In this document: positions 7,979-16,993 of the stretch, piece by piece
Layout of the letters: the number at the start of each line of letters is the position of its first letter
Numbering within the stretch: position 1 is the stretch's first letter
Origin: Prevotella sp.
GTDB lineage: Bacteria > Bacteroidota > Bacteroidia > Bacteroidales > Bacteroidaceae
Assembly (NCBI GenBank): GCA_016285245.1
Contig: JAEEQH010000014.1
Coordinates: forward strand, 1-64,000
Length of the DNA stretch: 64,000 bases
Direction of reading: 5' to 3'
Translations under genes and position numbers: made by a program
The notes under the pieces: model-generated
Databases searched by the model: none
Seen by the model: the letters and a program-made list of their open reading frames with translations, nothing else
What the model was told of the DNA's origin: nothing

Positions 7979-10273
7979 ATGACAAAACTGAAATTCTTTT
8001 TAGGTACGTGCTGCCTGATTGTGGCGGCCGCCTTTGTCGTGTCCTGTCAGGAGAGTGTGGACGAAAGTGACCACTACAAAGTGCCTGACTGGCTGAAGGG
8101 CAATGCCTATGAGGTGCTCCAGAAAGAGGGCGGCCACACGCTGTTCCTCAAGGCCGTCGAACTGACGGGCTACCGCGACATCGTCGACGGTAAGAGTATC
8201 CTCACGGTGATGGCTCCTGACGACAATGCTTTCCAGGCGTTCCTCCAGGAGAGCGGCTACTCGTCGGTCGAGGAGATGTATCAGTCGAACCCGCAGCAGT
8301 TGAAGAAGACCATCGGGTTCCACCTGATGTACTACGCCTACGACTGGGACAAGCTGGTGAACTTCCGTCCCACGGAGGGCGATGGTGCCACCGAGGAGCA
8401 GAAGGCGCAGAACGCCGGTCTGTGGTACAAGCACCGCACGCGCAGCCAGGACGGTATGGAGGATGTGCGCGGCAAGCTGAACGGCGTCGACACGCTGGTG
8501 ACCGTCTACCACTATGAGCGGTTCCTGCCGGTGCTGTCGAACAAGTTCTTCCAGACGAAGGGCATCGATGCGAAGTCGAACTACGAGTACTTCTTCCCGA
8601 AGAGCCAGTGGACCGTCAGCGGTGACGGTTTCCAGGTAGCCAACGCCAGCGTCACCGACCAGGCCGCCGTCATCACCGACAATGGTTACCTGTACCACGT
8701 CAGTCAGGTGGTGAGCCCCATGGAGACCATCTACAAGACGCTGAAGGAGAACCCAAACTACTCGGACTACATCGGTCTGTACGACCAGTATGCCGAGCTG
8801 ACCCCCGCCGCCACGGAGACCAGCGACAACGTTGGCAAGGTGGTCTACACGCTGACACACAATGGGCTGCCGAACATCGCCTGCGAGTGGCCGGTGACCG
8901 ACTACCGCCAGATGGCGACGCTGGAGCGCGCGGCCTATAACATCTTCGCCCCGTCGAACCAGGCCATCGCCCGCTTCTTCCAGAACTACTGGACGGCGGA
9001 GGGCGGCTACCGTTCGCTGAGCGACCTGGATCCGCTGATCACGCAGTACTTCATCCTGCAGTCGTTTGCCGACACCGACGAGCCCGTGTTCCCCGAGGAG
9101 ATTCGCGGTGGCAAGGTGGAGACCGCCTTTGGTACACCTATTAATATTAACCCCGACGACGTCGACGACAGGCTGTTCTGTGAGAACGGTGTCGTCTACG
9201 GCATGAACGACATGGAGGCTCCGGCCATCTTCTCGGCCGTCGTCGGTCCGGCATTCAAGGACACCGCCTACCAGTGCTACCTCTACACGCTGGACAAGAG
9301 CGAGCTCATCCTGTCGCTGGCCTCGGACAAGACGGAGTTCGTCACCCTGATTCCGAACAACCGCCAGTTCCTGCAGAACGAGCCGTCGATGCGCCTGAAC
9401 ACCACTACAGCAGGCCGACTGCTCGAGGTGTACAGCGACGAGGACGGCAACTACGTCACCATGGGTCAGGGACAGACACGTAACATCGTCAATATGCACA
9501 CGGCGTCGAACATCGCCGCGCTGAGTGCCAGCGGCACACAGGTGGTCGAGACGAACTCGCCGTTCAACTACTGGTTCGTACACAACGGCCAGATCACCAC
9601 TAACGCCCGCTTCAACGAGCAGCTGAACCCCGCCTACGACGGGACACCCTTCGTGGACTTCCACGAGATACAGAACGCCGGACAGCCCTGGAGCAACGGC
9701 CGTGCCTATGCCTACGACGCCGACGACCTCTTCAGCGAGGCCTCCGGCGACGGTCTGGAGCACCTGCTGAGCGTGGGCAACGACAAGAACTACGCCTACT
9801 ACCTCTTTGCACAACTGCTGCAGAAGGCCGGTCTCGTCGACACGAAGTCGAGCACCATGCCCTCGCTGGCCAGCATGGGCAACCGCATGGTAGTCTTCGT
9901 GCCTACGAACGAGGCCATCACGGCAAACCTTGAAAAAATTCCCGGTGCGGCCAAGCTGACCATCGAAGCCGACGGCACGCTGAGCGGCGCGCCGACGAGC
10001 ACGCAGAAGGCGGAGCTGGCCAACTACCTACGCCATTACTTCGTATCGTCGCTGATGAACACCATCACGAGCTACCCCTACCCCGGCAGCTCGTTCCAGG
10101 GCAAGTTCTTGACCATGAGCGGTGAGGACCTGACGGTCGTGAACGGCGGCCAGACCATCCAGTGTCTCGGTTCGTCGGTCAACATCACCGACAAGTACTA
10201 CGGTCTGCCGTTCGCCTACAGCGACGGCTGTATGCAGTTCATCGACGGAATCCTATTGTCAGATGAAAATTGA
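7979..10273 (+). CDS. Fasciclin-repeat surface lipoprotein
   Basis: This 764-residue lipoprotein has signal MTKLKFFLGTCCLIVAAAFV and lipobox VVSC with the lipidated Cys at 23. At least four fasciclin-like modules can be seen by their h1 motif: LTVMAPDDNAFQAF, IFAPSNQAIARF, VTLIPNNRQF and VVFVPTNEAITANL, each followed by helix and strand patterns ending near YFILQSF- or HYFVSS-like segments. Fasciclin domains mediate adhesion or matrix contact, and in Bacteroidetes they often accompany SusC/SusD pairs. The start at 7979 is chosen over an upstream in-frame ATG at 7937, because it gives a clean lipoprotein signal and follows AAAGGA. It is the first gene of a seven-gene operon; its signal peptide alone is not built from microrepeats. 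Confidence 0.9.
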   Translation: MTKLKFFLGTCCLIVAAAFVVSCQESVDESDHYKVPDWLKGNAYEVLQKEGGHTLFLKAVELTGYRDIVDGKSILTVMAPDDNAFQAFLQESGYSSVEEMYQSNPQQLKKTIGFHLMYYAYDWDKLVNFRPTEGDGATEEQKAQNAGLWYKHRTRSQDGMEDVRGKLNGVDTLVTVYHYERFLPVLSNKFFQTKGIDAKSNYEYFFPKSQWTVSGDGFQVANASVTDQAAVITDNGYLYHVSQVVSPMETIYKTLKENPNYSDYIGLYDQYAELTPAATETSDNVGKVVYTLTHNGLPNIACEWPVTDYRQMATLERAAYNIFAPSNQAIARFFQNYWTAEGGYRSLSDLDPLITQYFILQSFADTDEPVFPEEIRGGKVETAFGTPININPDDVDDRLFCENGVVYGMNDMEAPAIFSAVVGPAFKDTAYQCYLYTLDKSELILSLASDKTEFVTLIPNNRQFLQNEPSMRLNTTTAGRLLEVYSDEDGNYVTMGQGQTRNIVNMHTASNIAALSASGTQVVETNSPFNYWFVHNGQITTNARFNEQLNPAYDGTPFVDFHEIQNAGQPWSNGRAYAYDADDLFSEASGDGLEHLLSVGNDKNYAYYLFAQLLQKAGLVDTKSSTMPSLASMGNRMVVFVPTNEAITANLEKIPGAAKLTIEADGTLSGAPTSTQKAELANYLRHYFVSSLMNTITSYPYPGSSFQGKFLTMSGEDLTVVNGGQTIQCLGSSVNITDKYYGLPFAYSDGCMQFIDGILLSDEN

Positions 10274-10283
10274 GAAATGAAAA

Positions 10284-13200
10284 ATGAGAGATATGATTAG
10301 CAAGATAAGCAGACGACATCTGATATTTTTATCATTTATCATTTGTCAGTTATCATTTAGCAGCGTTGCTGCGCAGACAAAGGTCATTACGGGTACAGTC
10401 ACGGAGACACTCGGCGGCGCGAAGGAGCCCATCATGGGTGCCAACGTCGTGCTGGTGAACAGCCAGGGCCGTTACGTGAAAGGTGCCGTCACCGACTTTG
10501 ACGGTAACTACAACCTGCAAGTGCCCGCCGACTCTAAGAACCTGAAGATACGCGTGTCGTACATCGGCATGAAGACCATCACGGTGAACTACACCGGTCA
10601 GACGCACCAGAACTTCTCGATGGAGGGTGCCACCACCATCCAGGAGGTGAAGGTCGTGGGACAGCGCGGCGGCCGCGACGGCATGGGTATCACCCGCATG
10701 GAACAGACATCGGCCGTACAGAAACTCGACCTGACGGAGATTGTCGAGACATCGCCCGTCACATCGGTCGAGGAGGCCCTGCAGGGTCAGATTGCCGGTC
10801 TGGACATCAACCTCGGCGGTGACCCCGGTGCCCGCAGTAGCATCCGCATCCGCGGTACCAGTTCGCTGTCGGCCTCGAACGAGCCGCTCATCGTCATCGA
10901 TGGTGTGCCGCAGGACGTGGACATCAGCGAGGACTTTAACTTTGCTACCGCCAACGAGGAGGACTTTGGTGCGCTGCTGAACATCGCACCGGCGAACATT
11001 GAGAGCATCGAGGTGCTGAAGGACGCCTCGGCAACGGCCATCTACGGTACGAAGGGTGCCAACGGCGTGTTGCTCATCAACACGAAGCGCGGCTCGATGG
11101 GTAAGACGAAGTTCTCGTTCTCGAGCAAGTTCACCGTCAAGGACGAGCCGGATCCCATACCCCTGCTGAACGGTGCCCAGTACGTCTCGATGATGCAGGA
11201 CGCCATCTGGAACGCCGCCAACGCCAAGGGCGTCAGCAGCGCTGCCAACGAGATGAATATGCTCTTCAACAACGCCGAGCTGAACTACGACCCGACGTAC
11301 CGCTACTATGACGAGTACAACGTCGACACCGACTGGCTGGAGGCCGTGAAGCGCAATGCCATCATCACCGATAACAACTTCTCGATGACCGGCGGCGGCG
11401 AGAAAGCCGTCTACAAGCTGAACCTCGGCTACTACGACGAGCAGGGAACGACGCGCGGCACAGGTGTGCAGCGTCTCAGCGCCGGCATGAAGATTACCTA
11501 TAACTTCAGCGACGCCTTGCGCGTGCGTACCGATTTTAGTTTCTCGAACACCAACAAGGACGCCAACGTGCTCGACAATGCCCGTTCGATGGCCATGCAG
11601 AAGATGCCGAACCTGAGCCCCTACTACATCGACGACGTGACGAAGCAGTCGACGGGCGTCTACTTCACCCAGCAGGAGGACTTCCAGGGCAGCTACTCGG
11701 GGAACTACAACCCCGTGGCCATGGTCAACGAGGGATACAGCAAGACGACACAGCGTCAGGAGAAGATGACAATCACGCTGGAGTACGACTTCCCCTTCAA
11801 CCTGCAGTACCAGGGGTGGGTGTCGATGAATATGTCGACGACAAAGAACAAGAAGTTCCTGCCCCAGGAGGCTACTGGTGTGCTGTGGACCAGTGCGAAC
11901 GCCAACCGTTCGACCGACGCCACCAGCGACGCCTTCTCGCTGCAGACAGAAAACAAGCTGATATACAACAACACCTTTGCAGACGTACACAAGCTCGTCG
12001 CCACCGGTCTGGTGAAGACCAACGACAGCCAGAGCTTCTCGTACACCAGCTCGACATACGGCAATGCCTCGGCGAACCTCAGCGACCCCGTTGTGGGTAG
12101 CGTCGTGGCTGCCTCGGGCAGCGGCAACAGCGAGCGCCGCAGCATCATGTTCATCGGACAGGCCGTCTACTCGTATGACAACCGCTACGTCGTGCGTGCC
12201 ACGGTGAACCGCGAGGGTAACTCAACGATGGGTAAGGACAAGCGCTGGGGTACGTTCCCCGCCTTCGGTGTAGCATGGAACGCCGAACAGGAGCACTTCT
12301 GGAGCGAGAGCGTCAAGAAGTGGCTGAACACCGCGAAACTCCGTATTGGCTACGGCTGGAGCGGCACGTCACCCTCGGGCGCCTCGATCTATCTCGGTGC
12401 CTACAAGAGCCTCGGCCAGTACATGAATATGGCGGCCATCGTCCCCGACCGTATGCAGCTGGACAACCTGAAATGGGAGACAACACGCGAGATGGACTTC
12501 GGTATCGACCTGAGACTGTTCGACAAGCTGAACTTCACCATCGACTACTACGACAAGGAGACCAACGACATGTTGCTGAAGGACACGAAGCTGCCCGTCA
12601 CCACAGGCTACTCCAGCGTGAAGTACATCAACAGCGGAAAAATGTCGAACAAGGGTATCGAGATGCGCTTTGACCTCGAGGTGTTCCGCAACAAGGACTG
12701 GACAGTGAGCGTCAACGCCAACGTCAGCCGTAACGTGAACAAGGTGAAGGAGCTACCGTCGACATGGGTCATGGACAACTACTCGTTCGGCAACGGCAAC
12801 TACGCCCTGCGCATCGTCGAGAACGCCCCTGTGGGTGCCTTCTACGGCTACCGCTACCTGGGCGTTTACCAGAACACCGGCGAGACCTACGCCCGCAACG
12901 CCGAGGGCAACATCATGTACGACTGGCAGGGCCAGGCCATCACGATGAAGAACGGCACCGAGCAGGTGTACCCCGGCGACGCGAAGTATGAGGACATCAA
13001 CCACGACGGCGTCATCAACGAGAACGACATCGTCTACCTGGGCAATGCCAACCCGAAATTCTTCGGCGGTGGCGGTTTCCAGGTGCGCTGGAAGCAGCTG
13101 ACGCTGACCACCTTCTTCTACGGACGCTACGGCCAGAAGGTCATCAACGGCGCACGTATCAACCTGGAGAATATGCGCGGCAAGAACAACCAGTCGACAG

Positions 13201-13544
13201 CCGTCCTGCACCGCTGGCGTGCCGAAGGCGACCAGACCGACATCCCCCGCGCCCTCTACGGCATGGGCTACAACTACCTGGGTTCGGACCGCTTCGTCGA
13301 GGATGCCTCGTTCCTGAGGCTGAAGACCCTGTCGCTGAGCTACAACCTGCCGAAGAAATGGCTGAAGTCGCTCGGCATCAACAAGCTGAACATCTTCGCT
13401 ACAGGCTACGACCTCTTCACCTGGACCAGCTACAAGGGTCAGGATCCGGAGGTCAAGATGCCATCGCCCACGTCGCTCGTGAAGGACAGTTCGACGACGC
13501 CTGTGTCGAAGCGCTATGCCTTCGGTATCAATCTGGACTTCTAA
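10284..13544 (+). CDS. SusC/RagA-family TonB-linked outer-membrane protein
   Basis: This 1086-residue protein has signal peptide to ~31 (SSVAAQ), a CarboxypepD_reg-like domain at ~34-110 (ITGTVTE...FDGNYNLQVP), and a TonB-dependent plug at ~130-270. The plug has SVEEALQGQIAGLDI, IRIRGTSSL, PLIVIDGVPQ and IESIEVLKDASATAIYG. A 22-strand-type barrel follows, ending in aromatic GINLDF. With the SusD protein that follows, it should form a nutrient importer driven by TonB; the substrate is unknown. It lies 10 bp after the fasciclin gene. Codons 17-25 of the signal peptide are encoded by four heptamers ATCATTT/GTCAGTT (10331-10358), a repeat family shared with two other genes of this operon. MISK at 10293 is an alternative start. 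Confidence 0.95.
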   Translation: MRDMISKISRRHLIFLSFIICQLSFSSVAAQTKVITGTVTETLGGAKEPIMGANVVLVNSQGRYVKGAVTDFDGNYNLQVPADSKNLKIRVSYIGMKTITVNYTGQTHQNFSMEGATTIQEVKVVGQRGGRDGMGITRMEQTSAVQKLDLTEIVETSPVTSVEEALQGQIAGLDINLGGDPGARSSIRIRGTSSLSASNEPLIVIDGVPQDVDISEDFNFATANEEDFGALLNIAPANIESIEVLKDASATAIYGTKGANGVLLINTKRGSMGKTKFSFSSKFTVKDEPDPIPLLNGAQYVSMMQDAIWNAANAKGVSSAANEMNMLFNNAELNYDPTYRYYDEYNVDTDWLEAVKRNAIITDNNFSMTGGGEKAVYKLNLGYYDEQGTTRGTGVQRLSAGMKITYNFSDALRVRTDFSFSNTNKDANVLDNARSMAMQKMPNLSPYYIDDVTKQSTGVYFTQQEDFQGSYSGNYNPVAMVNEGYSKTTQRQEKMTITLEYDFPFNLQYQGWVSMNMSTTKNKKFLPQEATGVLWTSANANRSTDATSDAFSLQTENKLIYNNTFADVHKLVATGLVKTNDSQSFSYTSSTYGNASANLSDPVVGSVVAASGSGNSERRSIMFIGQAVYSYDNRYVVRATVNREGNSTMGKDKRWGTFPAFGVAWNAEQEHFWSESVKKWLNTAKLRIGYGWSGTSPSGASIYLGAYKSLGQYMNMAAIVPDRMQLDNLKWETTREMDFGIDLRLFDKLNFTIDYYDKETNDMLLKDTKLPVTTGYSSVKYINSGKMSNKGIEMRFDLEVFRNKDWTVSVNANVSRNVNKVKELPSTWVMDNYSFGNGNYALRIVENAPVGAFYGYRYLGVYQNTGETYARNAEGNIMYDWQGQAITMKNGTEQVYPGDAKYEDINHDGVINENDIVYLGNANPKFFGGGGFQVRWKQLTLTTFFYGRYGQKVINGARINLENMRGKNNQSTAVLHRWRAEGDQTDIPRALYGMGYNYLGSDRFVEDASFLRLKTLSLSYNLPKKWLKSLGINKLNIFATGYDLFTWTSYKGQDPEVKMPSPTSLVKDSSTTPVSKRYAFGINLDF
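10331..10358 (+). repeat. Heptamer array, family A, inside SusC signal peptide
   Basis: Units ATCATTT, ATCATTT, GTCAGTT, ATCATTT. The junction before the gene carries the reverse-complement motif AAATGA twice (10276-10288), and the start ATG lies in the second copy. Confidence 0.85.
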
Positions 13545-13546
13545 AG

Positions 13547-13640
13547 AATGTAAAAATTAAAAAATGTAATAATGAAAAAATGACAATGTAATATGAAACG
13601 ACATACTTTTTTAATTTTTAAATTGTTTAATTTTTACATT
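13547..13640 (+). repeat. Inverted repeat, family B, around the SusD start codon
   Basis: AATGTAAAAATTAAA (13547-13561) is perfectly complementary to TTTAATTTTTACATT (13626-13640). The left arm begins three bases after the SusC stop. The ATG at 13593 lies in the loop. The right arm is translated as part of the signal peptide. Confidence 0.9.
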
Positions 13641-15149
13641 GCAGCCATGCTGCTCACCAGCTGCAACGACTGGCTCGACGTGCTGCCGAACAACGAGCAG
13701 GTGACCGACGACTACTGGAAGTCGAAGGAGGATGTCGAGGCCGTCATCGCCTCGGGCTACTACTATATGCGCCAGTGTGTGCCCACCTACATCAAGTGGG
13801 GTGAGCTGCGTGGAGGCGCCATCTACAGCAACAACACCAGTGACTCGAAACTGCAGGACTTCAACATGACGCCGAGCCACTCGCTGTGCGACTGGTCGAA
13901 CATCTACAAGGTCATCGGCATGGCCAACTCGGTGATCCTCTACGCCCCCGGCGTGAAGGACAACACCTACTATGACGCCATCCGCAACTCGCACCTGGCA
14001 GAGGCCTACTTCATGCGCGCCTACAGCTACCTGCTGTTGGTAAAGAACTTCAAGGAGGTGCCGCTGGTGCTCTCGGCCTACGTCAACGACAACGCCTCGT
14101 TCGACCTGGCGAAGTCCAGCGAGGCAGAGGTCATCGCACAGATTAAGGCCGACGTCAAGGCCGCCCTCGCCACCGGTGCCGCCAAGGGTACCTACGAAGA
14201 GGACTGGGCCACGAAGGGCCGTGCCACGAAATGGGCGCTCTACGCCCTGATGGCCGACGCCTGCCTGTGGAGCGAAGACTACGACCAGTGCATCGAGTAC
14301 TGTAACCTGATACTGAACGCCACCGACACGTTCCGCCCGGTGTTCATGTCAAATACCAGCGACTGGTTCTCACTCTTCTACCCCGGCAACTCGAACGAGA
14401 GCATCATGGAGCTGAACTGGGACCACTCGCTGAACCAGACGAACAACTTCTCGTCGCTCTTCACCGTCACCAGTAGCAGTCCGCTGCGTCCCACGACGGA
14501 GGCCGTCAACATGATGCGCAGCGAGACGCAGGCGCTGAAGGACAATGGTGTGCTGGAGGACGGACGCATGGGCCGTATGCTGCTGGCTACGTATGTACCC
14601 GACGGCTCGGCTACCAGCACTTGGCCCACAGCCAACCAATTCTATATCTGGAAGTACTATGGCACCGACGTGCAGGACGTATCGGGTGGTGCCCGTGCCT
14701 ACCAGGATGCCAACTTCATCCTCTACCGTGTGGCTGAGGTCATGCTGATGAAGGCCCAGGCACTGACCATGAAGGGCGAAGGGTCGTGGCAGGAGGCCGT
14801 GGAGCTGGTGAACAAGATACGCCGCCGTGCCGCCCTACCCGACTGGGACGTTGCCATCAACGAACTCGACGAGCTGACGCTGCTCGAGGAGATCCTCGAC
14901 CAGAAGGAGATGGAGTTCATGGCTGAGGGCAAGCGCTGGTACGACCTGCTGTGGTTCGGACGCATCGCCGGCAACAAGTACAAGACGCAGTTCATCACGA
15001 AGGTCATCCAGGGCAACCAGACGACGAACCAACAGTGGATCCTCTCCGTGCTACAGGACCAGAACGCGTGGTATATTCCGCTGCCACAGGCTGACATCGA
15101 GCATAACAAACTGCTGGAACAGAACCCATACTATGGAATGACGAAGTAA
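13593..15149 (+). CDS. SusD/RagB-family nutrient-binding lipoprotein
   Basis: This 518-residue protein has signal MKRHTFLIFKLFNFYIAAML and lipobox LLTSC with Cys24. SusD marks are DWLDVLPNNEQVTDDYWKS at the mature N-terminus, the TPR-like helices (HLAEAYFMRAYSYLLLVKNF), the central ALYALMADACLW, and the C-terminal FRV-like YRVAEVMLMKAQAL...LDQKEMEFMAEGKRWYDLLWFGR. It acts as the lid of the preceding SusC transporter. The first 65 bp of the coding region and leader are identical to those of the second SusD gene (21885-21949), although the mature proteins are clearly different. Confidence 0.95.
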   Translation: MKRHTFLIFKLFNFYIAAMLLTSCNDWLDVLPNNEQVTDDYWKSKEDVEAVIASGYYYMRQCVPTYIKWGELRGGAIYSNNTSDSKLQDFNMTPSHSLCDWSNIYKVIGMANSVILYAPGVKDNTYYDAIRNSHLAEAYFMRAYSYLLLVKNFKEVPLVLSAYVNDNASFDLAKSSEAEVIAQIKADVKAALATGAAKGTYEEDWATKGRATKWALYALMADACLWSEDYDQCIEYCNLILNATDTFRPVFMSNTSDWFSLFYPGNSNESIMELNWDHSLNQTNNFSSLFTVTSSSPLRPTTEAVNMMRSETQALKDNGVLEDGRMGRMLLATYVPDGSATSTWPTANQFYIWKYYGTDVQDVSGGARAYQDANFILYRVAEVMLMKAQALTMKGEGSWQEAVELVNKIRRRAALPDWDVAINELDELTLLEEILDQKEMEFMAEGKRWYDLLWFGRIAGNKYKTQFITKVIQGNQTTNQQWILSVLQDQNAWYIPLPQADIEHNKLLEQNPYYGMTK

Positions 15150-15165
15150 AAATGAGAAATGAAAA

Positions 15166-16899
15166 ATGAAAGATATGATTAGCAAGATAACCAAGCGACA
15201 ACTGATAGGTTTATCATTTATCATTTGTCATTTATCATTCAGCGTGGCGCTCGTCTCCTGCGACAAGGACGTCCTTGACGTGAACAGCGACCCCTTCAAG
15301 AACCAGACATACCTGAACGCGCTGTCGTCGCCCATCTCCACCTTCCTCACCGAGGAGGGCGGCTACGAGGAGTACGTCAACGCGCTGCACTACTCGGGAA
15401 TGTTCGACGCCCTGAACCAGTCGTCGAGCGGCGTCAGCTTCACCGCTTTCGTCCCGACGAACGACGCCATGCAGGCGTTCTACCAGCGCCGCGGCGTCAG
15501 CAGTCTGCAGGAGTTGCCGAAAGACTATGTGCGCCAGTTCGTGCTCTACCACACGGTGAAGGACTCCATCCTGCCCGACGCCTTCGTACTGAAGAAGACG
15601 GTGCAGAACCTCTCAGGCGACGAGATTAAGATAGAGATTGACTCTATGCACGCCGGCGAGGCCACGCTGAACGGCGAGGGACACGTGGTGAAGATGGGGC
15701 TGTCGGCCTACAACGGCAAGGTCTATGTCCTCTCGTCGGCCATGACACCGCTGGTGGAGACTGTCTACGACCGCATTACCACTGCCGGCACGTCGATCAT
15801 CATGGCCGAGGCCCTGCGCGAGACGGGCTGGGACAAGAAACTCAGCACCGTCGTCGACACCACCATCAACGAAGACCGCCAGCGCGTCATCACCCACTAC
15901 TATTACACCCTGCTCAACGTCAGCGACCAGACATTCCGTAACGCTGGCATCAACTCGGTGGCCGAGCTGCGCTCGAAACTGAAGAGCAATGACAGCCGCG
16001 GGCTGAGCGAGGACTCGCTGCTGAACGAGTACGTGGGATACCATATCCTGGGTAACCAGTACACCACCGCCGAGCTTGGTGCCATGAACGGCTCCGAGGC
16101 AACACGCATCTGGAGCTCGTCGGCACAGAACCAGGTGTTTACGGTGACCTACGACAGCCTGGCCACCGACGAGGCGAAGAAATATACGCTGAATGCCAAT
16201 GCCCAGGCCGCACGCTTCGTGCCCACGGCATCGAACGTGCTGTCGAAGAACGGCTACGTCCACGAGCTCGACGGGTGGCTACCCGTCTGGGAGCCAGAGC
16301 AGACCGCCGTGCTGTGGGATCTGGCCGACTATACCGCTATCAAGAATATGGTAGACCCCGAGAGCTACCAGCCCGCAGAGCCCACACAGTCGGAGAAGCG
16401 CACCCGTGTGGCCACCGCCACGTGCTTCGAGTACGAGATGGGCGAATCGGGCTCGAAGAACACCAGCTACAGCGATATCGACTACGTCACCTGTACCAAC
16501 AAGTTCAAGGCCAACAACAATGACCGTATCGTCTTTAACCTCGGCTACATGGGAACGGCAAGCATGACGACGCCAACCATCGTCCGCGGTAAGTACAGAG
16601 TGGAACTGGACTTCGTCTATACCAGCTCACAGAGCTTCATGCGTACACAGAGCGACGGTAACGGCGGTATGCTGAAGATCATGTTCGACGACAACGACGA
16701 CATGAAGACCTTCAAGGCTCCCTACACCACGGTGAGCACCATTCAGCAGGGCGTCTACAGCGCCACGCTCTACGACGAAGTGGACTTCGCGGAGACCGCC
16801 TCCCACAAGTTCAGCTTCACCATCCTCGACCCTGCGGCCAGCACCAACAAGGGCTTCAGCCTGCAGTTCGACTGCATCAGGTTTATACCTATAGAATAG
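15166..16899 (+). CDS. Fasciclin-domain lipoprotein
   Basis: This 577-residue lipoprotein has lipobox ALVSC with Cys32, followed by DKDVLDVNSD. The first fasciclin module is clear (FTAFVPTNDAMQAFYQRRG ... YVRQFVLYHTV); a second, weaker one lies near residues 250-380 (LLNEYVGYHILGNQYTT). The C-terminal ~150 residues look like a beta-rich ligand- or carbohydrate-binding module; that is inference. It lies 16 bp after the SusD gene. The signal peptide core (LSFIICHLSF) is encoded by family A heptamers at 15213-15240, as in the two SusC genes. MISK at 15175 is an alternative start. Confidence 0.88.
   Translation: MKDMISKITKRQLIGLSFIICHLSFSVALVSCDKDVLDVNSDPFKNQTYLNALSSPISTFLTEEGGYEEYVNALHYSGMFDALNQSSSGVSFTAFVPTNDAMQAFYQRRGVSSLQELPKDYVRQFVLYHTVKDSILPDAFVLKKTVQNLSGDEIKIEIDSMHAGEATLNGEGHVVKMGLSAYNGKVYVLSSAMTPLVETVYDRITTAGTSIIMAEALRETGWDKKLSTVVDTTINEDRQRVITHYYYTLLNVSDQTFRNAGINSVAELRSKLKSNDSRGLSEDSLLNEYVGYHILGNQYTTAELGAMNGSEATRIWSSSAQNQVFTVTYDSLATDEAKKYTLNANAQAARFVPTASNVLSKNGYVHELDGWLPVWEPEQTAVLWDLADYTAIKNMVDPESYQPAEPTQSEKRTRVATATCFEYEMGESGSKNTSYSDIDYVTCTNKFKANNNDRIVFNLGYMGTASMTTPTIVRGKYRVELDFVYTSSQSFMRTQSDGNGGMLKIMFDDNDDMKTFKAPYTTVSTIQQGVYSATLYDEVDFAETASHKFSFTILDPAASTNKGFSLQFDCIRFIPIE
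15213..15240 (+). repeat. Heptamer array, family A, inside fasciclin signal peptide
   Basis: Units ATCATTT, ATCATTT, GTCATTT, ATCATTC, in the same reading position as in the upstream SusC gene. Confidence 0.85.
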
Positions 16900-16993
16900 A
16901 ATGTAAAAATTTAAAAATGTAATAATGATAAAAAAGTCAACAACTATGGCAAGAAATAATTTTCTCATTTTTAAATTATTTAATTTTTACATT
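16900..16993 (+). repeat. Inverted repeat, family B, around a lipoprotein start codon
   Basis: AATGTAAAAATT (16900-16911) pairs with AATTTTTACATT (16982-16993). The second half of the left array (AAAAATG) also matches CATTTTT at 16966-16972. Both possible start codons lie between the arms. Confidence 0.85.

Noticed and set aside
8000..9814. Minus-strand open frame of 604 codons
   Set aside because: It lies wholly opposite the fasciclin gene, has no recognisable motif, and is the mirror effect of GC-rich third positions. Similar antisense frames at 10353-11990, 18754-20343, 32700-34052 and 54665-56500 were rejected for the same reason.
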